NCBI RefSeq assembly: GCF_030812255.1 | Contig: NZ_JAUSSH010000002.1 | Coordinates: 310,001-374,000, forward strand | From: Paeniglutamicibacter psychrophenolicus | GTDB taxonomy: Bacteria > Actinomycetota > Actinomycetes > Actinomycetales > Micrococcaceae | DNA: 64,000 nt | Direction: 5' to 3' | Notes under the pieces: model-generated | Seen by the model: only the letters and a program-made list of their open reading frames with translations | What the model was told of the DNA's origin: nothing | The model's database searches: none | Position numbers and translations under genes: made by a program | Shown: positions 44,724 to 53,129 of the stretch, in pieces | Layout: the number at the start of each line of letters is the position of its first letter | Numbering within the stretch: the stretch's first letter is position 1

Positions 44724-45611
44724 TTAGGCCTGCATGGAGTCACGAACGATCTGCACCAATTTGGCCAGCGCGGGATTCTTGTAGTCCCGATTCCAGATTG
44801 CGTGCAGCTCGACCGCGTCCGGGGTGACGTCCTCGAGCCGGTGGTAGCTGACCCCGTCAACGCCGAGCAGCTTGGCGCTTTCGGGGACAAAGGCGATGCC
44901 GCGCCCCGCGGCCACCAGGGTGATCATGGTCAGGATCTGGCTGACCGAGTGGACGACGTTTTGGTGCTCGATGTCGATCTCGCGCACAACGAGGTCATAA
45001 AAATAGCGGGCCTTGGTTGCCGAGTGCATGATTAATGGTTCGCCGGCCAGGTCTTCGACCATGAGCTCGCGCGGCAACAGGTCAAGCCGGTGCCCCGTGG
45101 GCACCGCAACGTAGAGGGACTCGGAAAAGAGCATTTGCGATTCAAACGTTTTTTCGTCGAAGGGTGGTCGCGCCAGGCCCAGGTCGATGTCCCCGTCTTG
45201 CAGCGCGGTGATCTGTTCCCCGGTCACCATCTCGAAGAGCTCAAGGTGGACATTGGGAAGCCGCGTCGAGATTTCGGAGAGCAGGGGTCCGAGCAGGCTG
45301 AACCCCGAGGCTGCGGTGAATCCGATGCGCAGCTCCCCGAATTGCCCCGAGGCAATCCGGCGCGCGTTCAGCGGCGCGCGCTCGGCGGAAATCACCAGGC
45401 GCCGGGCATCGATGAGAAAAGCGTGCCCGGCCGCGGTGAGAGACACCTTGCGGTTGTCGCGTTCGAGCAGCTCGACGCCAACGCTTCGCTCGAGCTTCTG
45501 GATTTGCCGGCTCAGCGGGGGTTGGGTCATATTCAGCCGCTCGGCGGCGCGGCCGAAGTGCAGCTCTTCGGCCACGGCCACAAAGCTTCGCGCTTGGTCC
45601 AATGTGAACAA
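44724..45611 (-). CDS. LysR-family regulator (second copy)
   Basis: The 295-residue LysR protein has the helix-turn-helix 'AAERLNMTQPPLSRQIQKLE' near residues 20-40 and a C-terminal effector domain with 'RIGFTAASGFSLLGP' at its start. I favour a TTG start at 45611, preceded by AAAGG and giving 'LFTLDQARSFVAVAEELHFG' as N terminus; an ATG at 45641 is the alternative but runs close to the divergent promoter element. It is paralogous to the LysR protein at 38571-39506, the HTH differing at few residues. It is divergent from the tripartite transporter operon and lies downstream of kdgD on the same strand, so it probably controls aldarate uptake and breakdown. Confidence 0.87.
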   Translation of the reverse strand: MFTLDQARSFVAVAEELHFGRAAERLNMTQPPLSRQIQKLERSVGVELLERDNRKVSLTAAGHAFLIDARRLVISAERAPLNARRIASGQFGELRIGFTAASGFSLLGPLLSEISTRLPNVHLELFEMVTGEQITALQDGDIDLGLARPPFDEKTFESQMLFSESLYVAVPTGHRLDLLPRELMVEDLAGEPLIMHSATKARYFYDLVVREIDIEHQNVVHSVSQILTMITLVAAGRGIAFVPESAKLLGVDGVSYHRLEDVTPDAVELHAIWNRDYKNPALAKLVQIVRDSMQA

Positions 45612-45649
45612 TTGATACCTTTCGGGAATCACTCCATGCATAGATGGGG

Positions 45650-45678
45650 TTGGACAAGCATCATAACTATTTCTAGGC
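45650..45678 (+). promoter_or_regulatory. shared promoter/operator element, copy 4 (transporter operon)
   Basis: Plus strand: TTGGAC (45650-45655), AA, GCATC, nine bases, TCTAGG (45672-45677). It lies about 85 bp before tctC and 39 bp from the start of the divergent LysR gene. The spacer is one base shorter than in the other copies. Confidence 0.68.
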
Positions 45679-45763
45679 TCAAGCAGAAGTAAGAAACGTG
45701 TTGTGACTCACTCGCAGGTGGGAGCCCCCGAGCAACACGTGTCGAAAACAAGGAGATCTCGCA

Positions 45764-46765
45764 ATGAAGAAGCAATTCACACGCCGCGCAATGCTGTCCA
45801 TGGCCGCGGCCACCGCGGCTCTTTCGCTTGCTGCCTGCGGCGGCAACGTCGGTGGCGGTGCCGCCGAGGGAGCCACCTTCCCCAGCGGCCCGGTGACCCT
45901 CACCGTCGGCCAGGCCCCGGGTGGTTCCACCGACCTGATCGCCCGCGCAGCGGCCGAGGGCATGGCGGAAAAGCTCGGCGTGGCCATGCCGGTCGTCAAC
46001 AAGCCCGGCGCCAACGGTGCCCTGGCCACCCAGGAAGTCGCAGCAATGAAGGCAGACGGCCAGAACCTGGTCCTGCTCAACGCGTCGCTGATCACCATCA
46101 CCCCGCTGGCGGTCTCCGCATCCGAAGCCGTCACCCTGGACGAGCTCGATGTCATCGGTGGCCTGTCCCAGGACGACTACGTCATGGTTGCCAGCACCAA
46201 GTCGGGCGTCAAGTCCGTTGCGGATTTGAAGAAGAGCGAATCGAAGCTTTCCTTCGGCACCACGGGCGTCGGCACCGGATCGCAGCTGGCCCAGGCCTTG
46301 CTGCTGGCCCAGGGCGACATCAAGGGGACCATCGTTCCCTTCGACTCCGGCTCCCCGGCGCTGACCGCCGTCATGGGCAACCAGGTGCAGGTTTCCACCG
46401 TCCAGCTCGGCGAGGCCAAGCCGCAGATCGATGCCGGCACCGTGGTCCCGCTGGTCGTCTTCTCCTCCGAACGCAACAGCTTCCTGCCGGATGTTCCCAC
46501 CGCCGTTGAAGAAGGCTACGACGTCCCGGTCTCGCAGTACCGCGCCATTGCCGCACCCAAGGGCCTGAGTGCCGAGACCAAGACCGCCTTGGTCGACGCA
46601 CTCAAGGCAGCAACGGCCCGCGACTCCTACAAGTCCTTCAACGAGTCCAACATGCTCAGCCCGAAGGAAATCTCCGGTGAGGAAGTTGTCACCGAATGGA
46701 ACGAACTGGCCGCCAAGTACAAGAAGCTGACCGAGCAGTACAACATCTCGCTGGCTTCCAAGTAA
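45764..46765 (+). CDS. tctC: tripartite tricarboxylate-type transporter, substrate-binding lipoprotein
   Basis: The 333-residue protein is the extracytoplasmic solute-binding component of a TctCBA transporter. A basic start, hydrophobic stretch and lipobox 'LSLAACGG' (Cys near 27) mark a lipoprotein signal. Family motifs include 'PGGSTDLIARAAAEGMAEKLG', shown here up to its core PGGSTDLIAR, and 'VVNKPGANGALAT' further on. It would bind a carboxylate outside the membrane; glucarate, galactarate or talarate is likely since the shared promoter element precedes it. AAGGAG stands before the ATG. tctB and tctA follow, and a universal stress protein gene ends the operon. Confidence 0.92.
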   Translation: MKKQFTRRAMLSMAAATAALSLAACGGNVGGGAAEGATFPSGPVTLTVGQAPGGSTDLIARAAAEGMAEKLGVAMPVVNKPGANGALATQEVAAMKADGQNLVLLNASLITITPLAVSASEAVTLDELDVIGGLSQDDYVMVASTKSGVKSVADLKKSESKLSFGTTGVGTGSQLAQALLLAQGDIKGTIVPFDSGSPALTAVMGNQVQVSTVQLGEAKPQIDAGTVVPLVVFSSERNSFLPDVPTAVEEGYDVPVSQYRAIAAPKGLSAETKTALVDALKAATARDSYKSFNESNMLSPKEISGEEVVTEWNELAAKYKKLTEQYNISLASK

Positions 46766-46833
46766 CACCTCGCCCGTTCCCAATCCCAGGCGCCACCGCA
46801 GGTGGCGCACGCTAGACCCAAAGGAAGCACGCT

Positions 46834-47394
46834 ATGCGAGCCGATAAAGCGCCGCACGTCGAAGACGCCCCGGAAACGGACCTCCCGGAGACGGACGAAG
46901 AGATCCTGACCCCCGAGCAACTCGCTGCTGCATGGGCAGCCGAGGCTCCGGAACCGGCCGGGCCCGTGGCCAACCTGGTTTCCTCACTGGTGGCCATGGC
47001 CCTGGGCATCGCAGGGTTGCTGCTCTCGCTGAAACTGGGATTGGGAACTCCGGCCGAACCACGGCCGGGCATGTGGCCGTTCATCGTCAGCCTCGTCGTT
47101 GCCGTGCTGTCGGTGGTCCAGGTCGTCATCGGCCGCGCCGGCGGCAAGGACGGGGAAAAGTTCTCGTCCTACTCCTGGTACGCCGGAATCGGTTTTGCCA
47201 CGCTCGTGGGCATGGTGCTGCTCATGCCGGTGGTGGGCTTCGAGATCCCGTCGCTGCTGTTGTGCTTCGTCTGGATGCGGTGGCTCGGCGGCGAGCGCTG
47301 GCGCTCGGCCACCATGTATTCGATCCTGATTGTTGCAGCGTTCTACGCGATCTTCATTGCCGCACTCGGAACCACCATCCCCCGACTTTTCTAA
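46834..47394 (+). CDS. tctB: tripartite tricarboxylate transporter small membrane subunit
   Basis: The 186-residue protein is the poorly conserved small subunit of the TctCBA transporter. Four membrane helices are visible (about 48-68, 78-98, 113-135 and 160-182), with the family's 'PGMWPFIVSLVVAVLS' between the first and second. The first 45 residues are unusually acidic (many Glu/Asp/Pro) and probably cytoplasmic. It lies 68 bp after tctC and 23 bp before tctA on the same strand. Confidence 0.88.
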   Translation: MRADKAPHVEDAPETDLPETDEEILTPEQLAAAWAAEAPEPAGPVANLVSSLVAMALGIAGLLLSLKLGLGTPAEPRPGMWPFIVSLVVAVLSVVQVVIGRAGGKDGEKFSSYSWYAGIGFATLVGMVLLMPVVGFEIPSLLLCFVWMRWLGGERWRSATMYSILIVAAFYAIFIAALGTTIPRLF

Positions 47395-47417
47395 GTCAAG
47401 ACCAAAGGTAAAACGGC

Positions 47418-48947
47418 ATGGATTTCTTCGGCCCGGTCTTGGACGGCTTTGGTGTTGTCCTGGACCCAACCAATCTTCTGTACTGCCTGCTCGGCGTCGC
47501 CATTGGCATGCTGATCGGCGTGCTGCCGGGCCTGGGCCCGGCAGCAACCATCGCCATCCTGCTTCCCCTGACCTACGGGGTGGAGCCGGTCACCGCGATC
47601 ATCATGCTCGCGGGCATCTTCTACGGCGCCCAGTACGGCGGCACCATCACCTCCGTGTTGCTGCGCATTCCCGGCGAGGCCAGTTCCGTGGTGACCGTCT
47701 TTGACGGCTACGTCCTGGCCAAGCAGGGGCGGGCTGGCACCGCACTGGGCATCGCCGCCATCGGTTCCTTCATCGGCGGCACCGTGGGCATCATCGGATT
47801 GACCTTCCTGGCCCCGGTGGTCGCGAGCTTCGCCCTGGACTTCGGCCCGCCGGAGTACACGGCACTGGCCCTGCTGGGCATCCTGCTGGTCGCCACCATT
47901 TCCGGCGGATCGAAGATCAAGGCCTTGATTGCCGCGGCCTTCGGACTGTTCCTGGCCACGGTGGGACGCGATATCTTCACCGGTGCCGAGCGCTTCACCT
48001 TCGGAAACCTCTCGATGGCAGACGGCATCGACTTCGTGCCCATCGCCATGGGCCTGTTCGGTGTGGGAGAGATCCTCTACAACCTCGAGGAACGGCACCG
48101 TGCTGCCTCCGCGCCCGCCACGGTCGCCAACGTCTGGCCCTCGCGCAAGGACCTCAAGCAAGCCTCCGGCGCCATCGGACGCGGCTCGGTGCTCGGATTC
48201 TTCCTGGGCATCCTGCCCGGCGGCGGAGCCACCATCGCCTCGCTGGCCGCCTACGCCGTGGAAAAGAAGCGGGCCAAGGACCCCTCACGTTTCGGCAAGG
48301 GCGCCATCGAGGGCGTGGCCGGACCGGAAACCGCGAACAATGCGGCGGCCACCAGCTCCTTCATCCCGCTGCTGACCCTGGGCATCCCCGCCAACGCCAC
48401 CATGGCCATCATCTTCGGTGCGCTGCTGATCCAGGGCGTGACCCCTGGCCCGCAGCTGATCACCGAGCACCCGGACCTGTTCTGGGGCGTGGTGAACTCG
48501 ATGTACATCGGCAACATCCTGCTGCTGATCATGTCGATCCCGCTGGTGGGACTGTTCGTGAAGATCCTGCGGATCCGTGCAGCGATCCTTGCCCCGATCA
48601 CGGCGCTGATCACAATGCTCGGCGCCTACACGATCCGCAACTCGATGTTCGACGTCATGCTCGTGGTCCTCTTCGGCGCACTGGGCTACCTGATGAAGAA
48701 GTTCGGCTTCGAGCCCGGCCCGCTGGTGCTGGCATTCGTGCTCGGAAGCCTCCTCGAGTCCTCGCTGCGCCGCTCGCTGCTGGTGCTTGAGGGCGACCCG
48801 ACCGGGTTCTTCACCCGGCCGATCTCCGCCACGCTGCTGGTGACATTCGTGATCGTGGCCGTCTGGCCCATGATCAAGACAGTTCTCGACAAACGCAAGA
48901 AGGCAAACGCCGTCTTGTCCGACCCCAAGGTTAAGGAAAAGGTATGA
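47418..48947 (+). CDS. tctA: tripartite tricarboxylate transporter large membrane subunit
   Basis: The 509-residue protein is the main transport subunit, with 11-12 membrane helices. The conserved TctA blocks are visible: 'GVLPGLGPAATIAILLP' near 34-50, 'IFYGAQYGGTITSVLLRIPG' near 65-85, 'GILPGGGATIASLAAYAVEK' near 265-285 and 'GPETANNAAATSSFIPLLTL' near 300-320. It works with tctB and the binding protein to import a carboxylate with Na+ or H+. Its stop overlaps the start of the universal stress gene by 4 bp. Confidence 0.93.
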   Translation: MDFFGPVLDGFGVVLDPTNLLYCLLGVAIGMLIGVLPGLGPAATIAILLPLTYGVEPVTAIIMLAGIFYGAQYGGTITSVLLRIPGEASSVVTVFDGYVLAKQGRAGTALGIAAIGSFIGGTVGIIGLTFLAPVVASFALDFGPPEYTALALLGILLVATISGGSKIKALIAAAFGLFLATVGRDIFTGAERFTFGNLSMADGIDFVPIAMGLFGVGEILYNLEERHRAASAPATVANVWPSRKDLKQASGAIGRGSVLGFFLGILPGGGATIASLAAYAVEKKRAKDPSRFGKGAIEGVAGPETANNAAATSSFIPLLTLGIPANATMAIIFGALLIQGVTPGPQLITEHPDLFWGVVNSMYIGNILLLIMSIPLVGLFVKILRIRAAILAPITALITMLGAYTIRNSMFDVMLVVLFGALGYLMKKFGFEPGPLVLAFVLGSLLESSLRRSLLVLEGDPTGFFTRPISATLLVTFVIVAVWPMIKTVLDKRKKANAVLSDPKVKEKV

Positions 48948-49342
48948 GCATCCTAGTTGGATACGTTCCGACCAAGGTCGGTGAGGCCGCGGTGCGCGCC
49001 GCGATCAGCGAGGCCAAGCTTCGCAACGAGGAGCTGCTGATCGTGAACTCGGTGCGCGAAGGTGCACTGGTGGACAAGTCGGTGGCGAGCGCCGAGGACA
49101 TCGAGCGCATCAAGGCCTCCACCGTGGATGCGGGCATCAAGGCGCGGATCCTGGAATCCATCCACCGCGACGACCTCGCCGAGGAGATCCTGGACCTGGC
49201 CGAGAAGCACGACGTCTCACTGATCGTCATTGGGTTGCGCCAGCGCTCCCAGGTGGGCAAGTTCATCATGGGCTCCCACGCCCAGCGCATCCTGTTGCAG
49301 GCCGAGCACCCGGTGCTCGCAGTCAAGGCGGACCAGGTCTAG
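48944..49342 (+). CDS. universal stress protein (UspA family)
   Basis: The 132-residue protein has the UspA fold with the ATP-binding pattern G-2x-G-9x-G(S/T): 'IGLRQRSQVGKFIMGSHAQR', near residues 97-116. It is translationally coupled to tctA (ATGA overlap), an arrangement seen in other TRAP/TTT transporter operons where a Usp may tune transport by sensing ATP. Here that regulatory role is inferred from the overlap alone. A strong terminator follows 22 bp after the stop. Confidence 0.9.
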   Translation: MSILVGYVPTKVGEAAVRAAISEAKLRNEELLIVNSVREGALVDKSVASAEDIERIKASTVDAGIKARILESIHRDDLAEEILDLAEKHDVSLIVIGLRQRSQVGKFIMGSHAQRILLQAEHPVLAVKADQV

Positions 49343-49364
49343 AAGGATTTCTTCCGCAGACCAA

Positions 49365-49404
49365 GGCAGGGTCCCTGAACCGCGTGCGGTTCAGGGACCC
49401 TGCC
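49365..49404 (+). terminator. terminator of the transporter operon
   Basis: GGCAGGGTCCCTGAACC (49365-49381) pairs perfectly with 49388-49404 around a 6-base loop, just after the universal stress gene. It may serve both strands, since mqo converges from the right. Confidence 0.8.
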
Positions 49405-49464
49405 TGCTTATCGCGGTGGTCCTGGCCCCTTGGGAACCACGGCATGATTCGCTTGGGAGGGCGA

Positions 49465-50946
49465 TCACCAATCCAGCAACAAGTGCTCTCCAACCTGTTC
49501 GCGCACGCCTGCCAGCGCCGCGGGGTCGTCATTCAGCTTCGTGCCCAGATGAGGCATGTCCCGACGCAGCGTCGACAACCAGCCGGGGTAGCGTTCCGGG
49601 AAGCTGCGTGCCAGCAGCTCCAGGACCAAGCCCACCGAGGCGGACGCGCCGGGGGAAGCGCCCAGTAGTCCCGCCAGGGAACGGTCCGCGGTGAGCACGA
49701 CCTCGGTGCCGAACCCGGCAATCGTGCCGGCACCGTCGACCCGCTTGATGACTTGGACGCGTTGCCCGGCCGTTACCAGCTCCCAGTCCTCGGCCCGCGC
49801 GTGGGGGACGAACACCCGCAGTGCCTTGAGGCGTTGTGCCGGGGTGGTGAGGATCTGGGTCACTAGGTAGCGCACGAAGTCAAGGTTGGTGCGTGCGGCC
49901 GAGAGCAGGGTTCCCAGGTTTCCGCGGGTCACCGACCTGGCCAGGTCCAGCAGTCTGCCGCGCTTGAGGAAGCGCGGGGAGGAGGCACCGAAGGGCCCAA
50001 ACATGAGGTATTCCTTGCCGTCGAGAACTCTCAGATCCAGATGGGGAACGGAGATGGCCGGTTCGCCATCGGCCGGGTGTCCGTAGACCTTGGCCCGGTG
50101 CCCGGCGATGAGTTCCGGGTTGTCGGTGCGCAGGAACAAGCCGCTGATCGGGAAGCCGCCCACCGTTGCGGTTTCGGGCAGGCGCGCCGATTGCAGCAGG
50201 GGCAGGGTTCCGCCGCCGGCCGCAACGAAGACGTACCGTGCGGTCAGTCCGCGTTCGGCCGCGGCGTGCCGTGCGCGGATGTGCCAGAGATTGGTGTGCG
50301 TATCCTGGCACAGTGAGCGCACCCGGGTTTCCAGCTGCAGCTCGGCACCGGAGGCCGCGGCATCGGCCATGAGCTTGGAGGTCAATGATCCGTAATCCAC
50401 GTCGGTACCCAGCGGGCTGCGGGTTGCTGCAACCTCCTCGGTCGCCTCGCGGCCCTGGAACATCAGGGGAAGCCAGTGGCGCAGGGTTTCGGGGTCATGC
50501 GTGTATTCCATGGAGTCGAAGAGCGGGTGGGCGCTGAGCTCGGTGTGCCGGGTGCGCAGGATCGCGGTCCATCGGCCGCGGGCAAAGCTGCAGTGCGGGA
50601 CGCTGCGGATGAATTCGGTTGGCTCGCCCAGGCGGCCCCTCGCAGAAAGGTGTGCCCAATACTGCACCGAGACGAGGAACTGCTCGTGGATGGCCAAGGC
50701 ATCGGCCGGATCGATGCTGCCGTCGGGCGCGGCGGGGGTGTAGTTGAATTCGCACAGGCCTGCATGTCCGGTTCCGGCGTTGTTCCAGCCATTCGAGCTC
50801 TCGGCCCCGGCGACTTCCAGGGCCTCGAGCACGCCGATGCGCCATCCGGGTTCCAGGGTGGCCAGCAGTCCGGCGGCGGTGGAGCCCATGATCCCGGCTC
50901 CAATGATGAGGACGTCGTAGTGTTCGGTGGTGCCGGGATGCTTCAC
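49465..50946 (-). CDS. mqo: malate:quinone oxidoreductase
   Basis: The 493-residue FAD enzyme oxidises L-malate to oxaloacetate and passes electrons to membrane quinone. It has the FAD-binding 'DVLIIGAGIMGSTAAGLL' near 10-27 and the Mqo block 'NGWNNAGTGHAGLCEFNYTP' near 52-71 (usual form has GHS/ALCE). The GTG start at 50946 is preceded by AAGGAAA. It lies 38 bp downstream of the GntR gene, which follows the talarate/galactarate dehydratase gene on the same strand, so the three probably form an operon. That link is unusual for a central-metabolism enzyme; oxidation of another 2-hydroxy acid is possible but not indicated by the motifs. Confidence 0.9.
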   Translation of the reverse strand: MKHPGTTEHYDVLIIGAGIMGSTAAGLLATLEPGWRIGVLEALEVAGAESSNGWNNAGTGHAGLCEFNYTPAAPDGSIDPADALAIHEQFLVSVQYWAHLSARGRLGEPTEFIRSVPHCSFARGRWTAILRTRHTELSAHPLFDSMEYTHDPETLRHWLPLMFQGREATEEVAATRSPLGTDVDYGSLTSKLMADAAASGAELQLETRVRSLCQDTHTNLWHIRARHAAAERGLTARYVFVAAGGGTLPLLQSARLPETATVGGFPISGLFLRTDNPELIAGHRAKVYGHPADGEPAISVPHLDLRVLDGKEYLMFGPFGASSPRFLKRGRLLDLARSVTRGNLGTLLSAARTNLDFVRYLVTQILTTPAQRLKALRVFVPHARAEDWELVTAGQRVQVIKRVDGAGTIAGFGTEVVLTADRSLAGLLGASPGASASVGLVLELLARSFPERYPGWLSTLRRDMPHLGTKLNDDPAALAGVREQVGEHLLLDW

Positions 50947-50984
50947 GGGGGTGTTTCCTTCGCGTGTTGGCGGGCCTGACCCGC

Positions 50985-51689
50985 TCAGTGGGTGGGCGGC
51001 GCGACTCCTGCTTCGACCTCGAGCCGCTGCAGGGAATTTGCCAGGTGAACGCGCATGGCTGCGGCTGCGGCCATGGCGTTGCCCGAGGCGATGGCATTGC
51101 GGATGCCCAGGTGCTCGGTCGCAACCTGCTCCAGGCGGGCGTCGGGGATGGAGTCCTTGGATTCCAGGCGTTGGCGTGGCATGGCAATCATCGCCGGACC
51201 GAGGTGGCGCACCGCATCAAGGAAGTAGGGGTTCCCGCTGCCTGCTGCAACGGCCGAGTGGAACTCGAAGTCGCAGCTCATCGAGCGCGAGGCGTTGGTT
51301 CCGGCCTGCCGGAATGCCGCGAGCGCCGCATCGAGGGCGGGCAGGGTGTCGGCGCTCGATGCAACCGCTGCCGCAGCTGCAGCCTCGGATTCGAGTCCCA
51401 TGCGGAACTCGAGCAATTGCCGGCGCTCGGCCAGGGTTCTGGGGACCCGCGGCTGCGCACCGGTTTCGGGTGCCGGGGGAGTGAGGGCAAAACTTCCGGC
51501 ACCGCGGCGCGTGTGGACCAACCCCTCAGCCTGCAGCCGGGTCACGGCCTCACGCACCACGGTGCGGGAGACTCCGTGCTCTGCGATCAGGGCATTTTCG
51601 CTCGGGAGCTTGTCTCCCGGGGCGATTGCTCCGGAGCTGATCTGCTCGCGCAGGTGCTCAATCAGGCCGGCCGTCAGATTGGGTTTCAT
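50985..51689 (-). CDS. GntR-family (FadR/FCD) transcriptional regulator
   Basis: The 234-residue protein has an N-terminal winged helix ('LPSENALIAEHGVSRTVVRE', about 28-47, then 'TRLQAEGLVHTRRGAGS') and a helical FCD effector domain with the expected metal-binding Asp and His residues ('DFEFHSAVAAGSGN'). FCD regulators of the UxuR/GalR-like group often respond to sugar acids. It lies 36 bp downstream of the talarate/galactarate dehydratase gene; two palindromes before that gene are the likely operators. Confidence 0.88.
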   Translation of the reverse strand: MKPNLTAGLIEHLREQISSGAIAPGDKLPSENALIAEHGVSRTVVREAVTRLQAEGLVHTRRGAGSFALTPPAPETGAQPRVPRTLAERRQLLEFRMGLESEAAAAAAVASSADTLPALDAALAAFRQAGTNASRSMSCDFEFHSAVAAGSGNPYFLDAVRHLGPAMIAMPRQRLESKDSIPDARLEQVATEHLGIRNAIASGNAMAAAAAMRVHLANSLQRLEVEAGVAPPTH

Positions 51690-51725
51690 AGAATGAATGC
51701 TTTCACGCGCGCCGCGGCAGGAGGC

Positions 51726-52859
51726 TTAAGCTCGGCCGAACTCGACGGTGTCGGTCGTCCAGGCGCGGGCCTGGTCGCTGAAGGTGAAGCCGAGTCCGGG
51801 CCGGTTCGGGACGATCATGCGTCCGTCCTTGGTCTCAAGACGCTCGTTGAACAGCGGGTCGAGCCAGTCGAAGTGCTCCACCCATGGTTCGCGCGGGTAG
51901 GCGGCGGCGAGGTGCAGGTGAATCTCCATGGCGAAGTGCGGCGCAAGGTCCAAGCCGGCCTGGTCCGCAAGCGTGGCCAGGCGCAGGAACTGGGTGATGC
52001 CGCCGATGCGCGGGGCATCGGGCTGGATGATGTCGCAGGCACGGGTGGCGATCAGTCGTTCGTGCTCGGCGACGGATGCGAGCATCTCGCCGGTGGCAAT
52101 CGGGGTGTCAAGGGCCGCGGCGAGGGCCGCGTGTCCCTCGGCGTCGTAGGCGTCGAGCGGTTCCTCGATCCAAACCAGGTCGAATTCCTCGAGCTTGCGA
52201 CCCATGCGCAGCGCGGTGGCGCGGTCCCACTGCTGGTTGGCATCCACCATCAACGGCACGTTGGGGCCGATGTGTTCGCGCACCGCGGCGACGCGGCGCA
52301 GGTCCTCGGAGGAATCGGGCAGGCCGACCTTGATCTTGATGCCGCCGATTCCTTCTTCGATGGACTGGCTGGCGCGGTCCTTGACCTCGGAGATGGAGGC
52401 GTTGAGGAAGCCGCCGGAGGTGTTGTAGGTGCGTACCGAGTCCCGGTGGGATCCGAGGAACTTGGCCAGCGGCAGGCCCGCGCGCTTGGACTTCAGGTCG
52501 TAGAGGGCAATGTCGAGGGCGGCGAGTGCCTGGGTGGCGACACCGGAGCGGCCCACGGAGGCGCCGGCCCACAGGAGTTTGGTGTAGAGCTTGGCAATGT
52601 CGTTGGGGTCCTCGCCGATCATGGTCTCGGCGACTTCCTTGGCGTGGGCGAACTGTGCAGGCCCGCCGGCGCGCTTCGAGTAGGAAAAACCGACACCTTC
52701 GTGGCCCTGCTCGGTCTTGATCTCCGCGAAGAGGAAGACGACCTCGGTCATCGGCTTTTGGCGGCCGGTGAAGACCTTGGCATCGGAGATCGGGGTGGCC
52801 AGTGGCAAGCGCGCGGTGGACAGCTTGACGTGGCGAATGGCATCGGGGGAGTAGCTCAT
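51726..52859 (-). CDS. L-talarate/galactarate dehydratase-type enolase-superfamily enzyme
   Basis: The 377-residue enzyme belongs to the mandelate-racemase subgroup and best fits L-talarate/galactarate dehydratase (EC 4.2.1.156/4.2.1.42). The catalytic Lys pair is in 'GGIKIKVG', Mg2+ ligands in 'MVDANQQW', 'WIEEPLDAYD' and 'TGEMLAS', and the catalytic His in 'LAPHFAMEIH'. The product would be 5-dehydro-4-deoxyglucarate, which feeds into kdgD at 43.6 kb. ATG 52859 is chosen because AGGAGC lies upstream and the family starts here. It leads a probable dehydratase-gntR-mqo operon with two palindromic operators upstream. Exact substrate is inferred. Confidence 0.8.
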   Translation of the reverse strand: MSYSPDAIRHVKLSTARLPLATPISDAKVFTGRQKPMTEVVFLFAEIKTEQGHEGVGFSYSKRAGGPAQFAHAKEVAETMIGEDPNDIAKLYTKLLWAGASVGRSGVATQALAALDIALYDLKSKRAGLPLAKFLGSHRDSVRTYNTSGGFLNASISEVKDRASQSIEEGIGGIKIKVGLPDSSEDLRRVAAVREHIGPNVPLMVDANQQWDRATALRMGRKLEEFDLVWIEEPLDAYDAEGHAALAAALDTPIATGEMLASVAEHERLIATRACDIIQPDAPRIGGITQFLRLATLADQAGLDLAPHFAMEIHLHLAAAYPREPWVEHFDWLDPLFNERLETKDGRMIVPNRPGLGFTFSDQARAWTTDTVEFGRA

Positions 52860-52910
52860 GGCGGGTCTGTGCTCCTGGGAAGGGAAAGGCGGGATTGTGT
52901 CAGCGAACAC

Positions 52911-52947
52911 AACTTATCGTATAAGTTCAACACTTGTAATACAAGTG
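52911..52947 (-). promoter_or_regulatory. two GntR-type palindromic operators
   Basis: AACTTAT-CGT-ATAAGTT (52911-52927) and CACTTGTA-A-TACAAGTG (52931-52947) are both perfect 17-bp palindromes, 3 bp apart. The second matches the FadR-type consensus (TNGT-N-ACNA). Their centres are 20 bp apart, about two helix turns, so two dimers could bind on the same face. The GntR protein of the same operon is the likely ligand. Confidence 0.75.
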
Positions 52948-53129
52948 ATTTCGGGCAAGGCCTTTCAACCGTGGATTTTCCGCATTCAACTGACAACCAT
53001 GCGGTACCTGTGGAGCACCGAGAAGGCTCGGGTGTCAGTGGGTCCGGGTATGGATTTTTTCTGGAGTCCTGCGAACCTATGGCGGTCTTCCGCAACCAAT
53101 GGCGATTCGGGATGTCTTGAATGCGATGA

